DNA of 32,036 nucleotides, from assembly GCA_018820085.1 (NCBI GenBank), contig JAHJOV010000020.1, positions 1 to 32,036 of the forward strand, written 5' to 3'. The notes under the pieces were generated by a model. That model saw nothing but the letters and a program-made list of their open reading frames with translations. It ran no database searches and was not told the origin of the DNA. This DNA is from Patescibacteria group bacterium (GTDB taxonomy: Bacteria > Patescibacteriota > Minisyncoccia > Portnoybacterales > UBA2143). The position numbers and the translations under genes are program-made. Below are positions 31,446 to 32,036 of the stretch, in pieces (the stretch's first letter is position 1; the number at the start of each line of letters is the position of its first letter).

Positions 31446-31892
31446 ATGCCAATGCCTAAAAAGCCTAGAAAAAAATGTTTTAGCTGTGGTAAGGAGACGC
31501 CACGGCCAAATTCTAAGTATTGTAACAATAAATGTCAGCATGAATTTCAATACCAATCTTATATTAAAAAATGGAAGAACGGAGAGGTCAGGGGATTAAG
31601 CATTTCAGGTTTGGTCTCATCATATATTAAAAAATATTTGCGTAGGAAATTTAAAAATAGATGCTGTTTGTGTGGTTGGTCAGAAATTAACCAAAATACA
31701 GGGTTAGTTCCGTTAGTAGCAGATCATATTGATGGTAATTGGCAGAATAATATTGAAAGAAACCTCCGTTTGATCTGCCCGAACTGCGATTCATTAACCT
31801 CTACATATGCCGCCCTCAATAAGGGAAATGGGCGGAAAAATCGAGCCCCAAGCAAGAGAGCCCAAGAAGGGCGTTTGTTGATCGGTCGTTAA
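31446..31892 (+). CDS. HNH endonuclease with N-terminal zinc ribbon
   Basis: A 148-residue nuclease. The N-terminal CFSCGKE and CNNKC (Cys11, 14, 26, 30) form a zinc ribbon. The C-terminal HNH fold has a zinc pair CLCGWSE, the catalytic ADHIDGNWQNN (His94) and NLRLICPNCDS (Cys111, Cys114). Such free-standing HNH proteins occur in phages, introns and mobile loci. A second ATG follows two codons after the first, and the first is favoured by the promoter spacing. It lies 3 bases from the start of the tRNA-Thr gene, and between a tRNA remnant and that tRNA, which suggests a mobile origin. Basic tail QEGRLLIGR. Confidence 0.87.
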   Translation: MPMPKKPRKKCFSCGKETPRPNSKYCNNKCQHEFQYQSYIKKWKNGEVRGLSISGLVSSYIKKYLRRKFKNRCCLCGWSEINQNTGLVPLVADHIDGNWQNNIERNLRLICPNCDSLTSTYAALNKGNGRKNRAPSKRAQEGRLLIGR

Positions 31893-31895
31893 TAC

Positions 31896-31966
31896 GCCGA
31901 TGTAGCTTAGTGGTAAAGCAGTGGTTTCGTAAACCACCGACGGCAGTTCAATTCTGCCCATCGGCT
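31896..31966 (+). tRNA. tRNA-Thr (anticodon CGT)
   Basis: Acceptor stem GCCGATG (31896-31902) pairs with CATCGGC (31959-31965), discriminator T. The anticodon stem GTGGT/ACCAC holds the loop TTCGTAA with anticodon CGT at 31928-31930. The T arm is GGCAGTTCAATTCTGCC. CCA is not encoded. Confidence 0.95.
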
Positions 31967-31969
31967 CTG

Positions 31970-31998
31970 TTTACTCAATTTTGAAAATATGATAAACT
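31970..31998 (+). promoter_or_regulatory. Possible promoter at the right edge
   Basis: TTTACT (31970-31975), 17 bases, TAAACT (31993-31998), then an ATG at 32005 after 6 bases. The spacing is the same as for the other leaderless promoters here. Confidence 0.4.
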
Positions 31999-32004
31999 TG
32001 CTTA

Positions 32005-32036
32005 ATGAAGGATCTGACTGAAAAACTTCAAGGGAA
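32005..32036 (+). CDS. Start of a gene cut by the window edge
   Basis: An ATG with ten open codons (MKDLTEKLQG) reaching the end of the window. Too short to identify. Confidence 0.4.
   Translation, partial: MKDLTEKLQG

Noticed and set aside
31368-31599. Open frames on both strands between the exonuclease and HNH genes
   Set aside because: They overlap the HNH gene in other frames, have no family features, and cross its promoter.

Overview
The window looks like chromosomal DNA of a small-genome, AT-rich bacterium of the Candidate Phyla Radiation (Patescibacteria), probably near Parcubacteria. This is an inference from gene content: a DUF4012 envelope protein upstream of MurJ, a thymidylate synthase carrying an MtrA-like N-terminal domain, an intein in GyrB, few Shine-Dalgarno sequences, and many 1-25 bp gene overlaps. 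TGA ends several genes (miaB and two glycosyltransferases), so UGA is not recoded as in Gracilibacteria.

Layout. 1-1297 is the 3' end of an intein-split gyrB. 1507-2675 is secE-nusG-rplK, followed by a terminator and no rplA. 2786-7183 is a one-carbon/dTMP block: dCMP deaminase, MtrA-ThyA, glyA and folD. gatB follows, then a small charged protein. miaA and miaB lie on the minus strand and modify tRNA A37; miaB is truncated. 11253-15495 holds a GT2 glycosyltransferase, galT, a DedA protein, tpiA and pgk. recJ, rnhA and the RNase P RNA follow. 18468-27277 is an envelope polysaccharide block: polyprenyl-phosphate sugar transferase, three GT-B glycosyltransferases, a DUF4012 protein and MurJ. lepA and an FtsB-like protein come next. 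29753-31966 is an accessory pocket bounded by tRNA-Gly(CCC) and tRNA-Thr(CGT). It holds a Panacea-type toxin-antitoxin pair, a DEDDh exonuclease, a tRNA 5' remnant and an HNH endonuclease. A new gene starts at the right edge.

The most unusual content is the repeat landscape. Family A is a palindrome of about 61-63 nt built on AAGGTCGGACCTT-like arms, often joined to a second hairpin (B) through a conserved linker. It fills most intergenic gaps, and one copy is inserted in frame inside a glycosyltransferase. Family 2 is a 51-nt palindrome seen three times. All three copies lie inside genes in the same reading frame, adding 17 residues of the form IRAIxxxNxFGHxxAEY to FolD and, twice, to one glycosyltransferase. 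Two unrelated palindromes have entered the same interdomain linker of two adjacent paralogous glycosyltransferases. This recalls Rickettsia palindromic elements and is the best candidate for an undescribed system here. Family A copies also abut gene ends (miaB, folD) and promoters (miaA, folD, gatB).

A second theme is promoters whose -10 box lies only 6-9 nt before the start codon, implying leaderless mRNAs.
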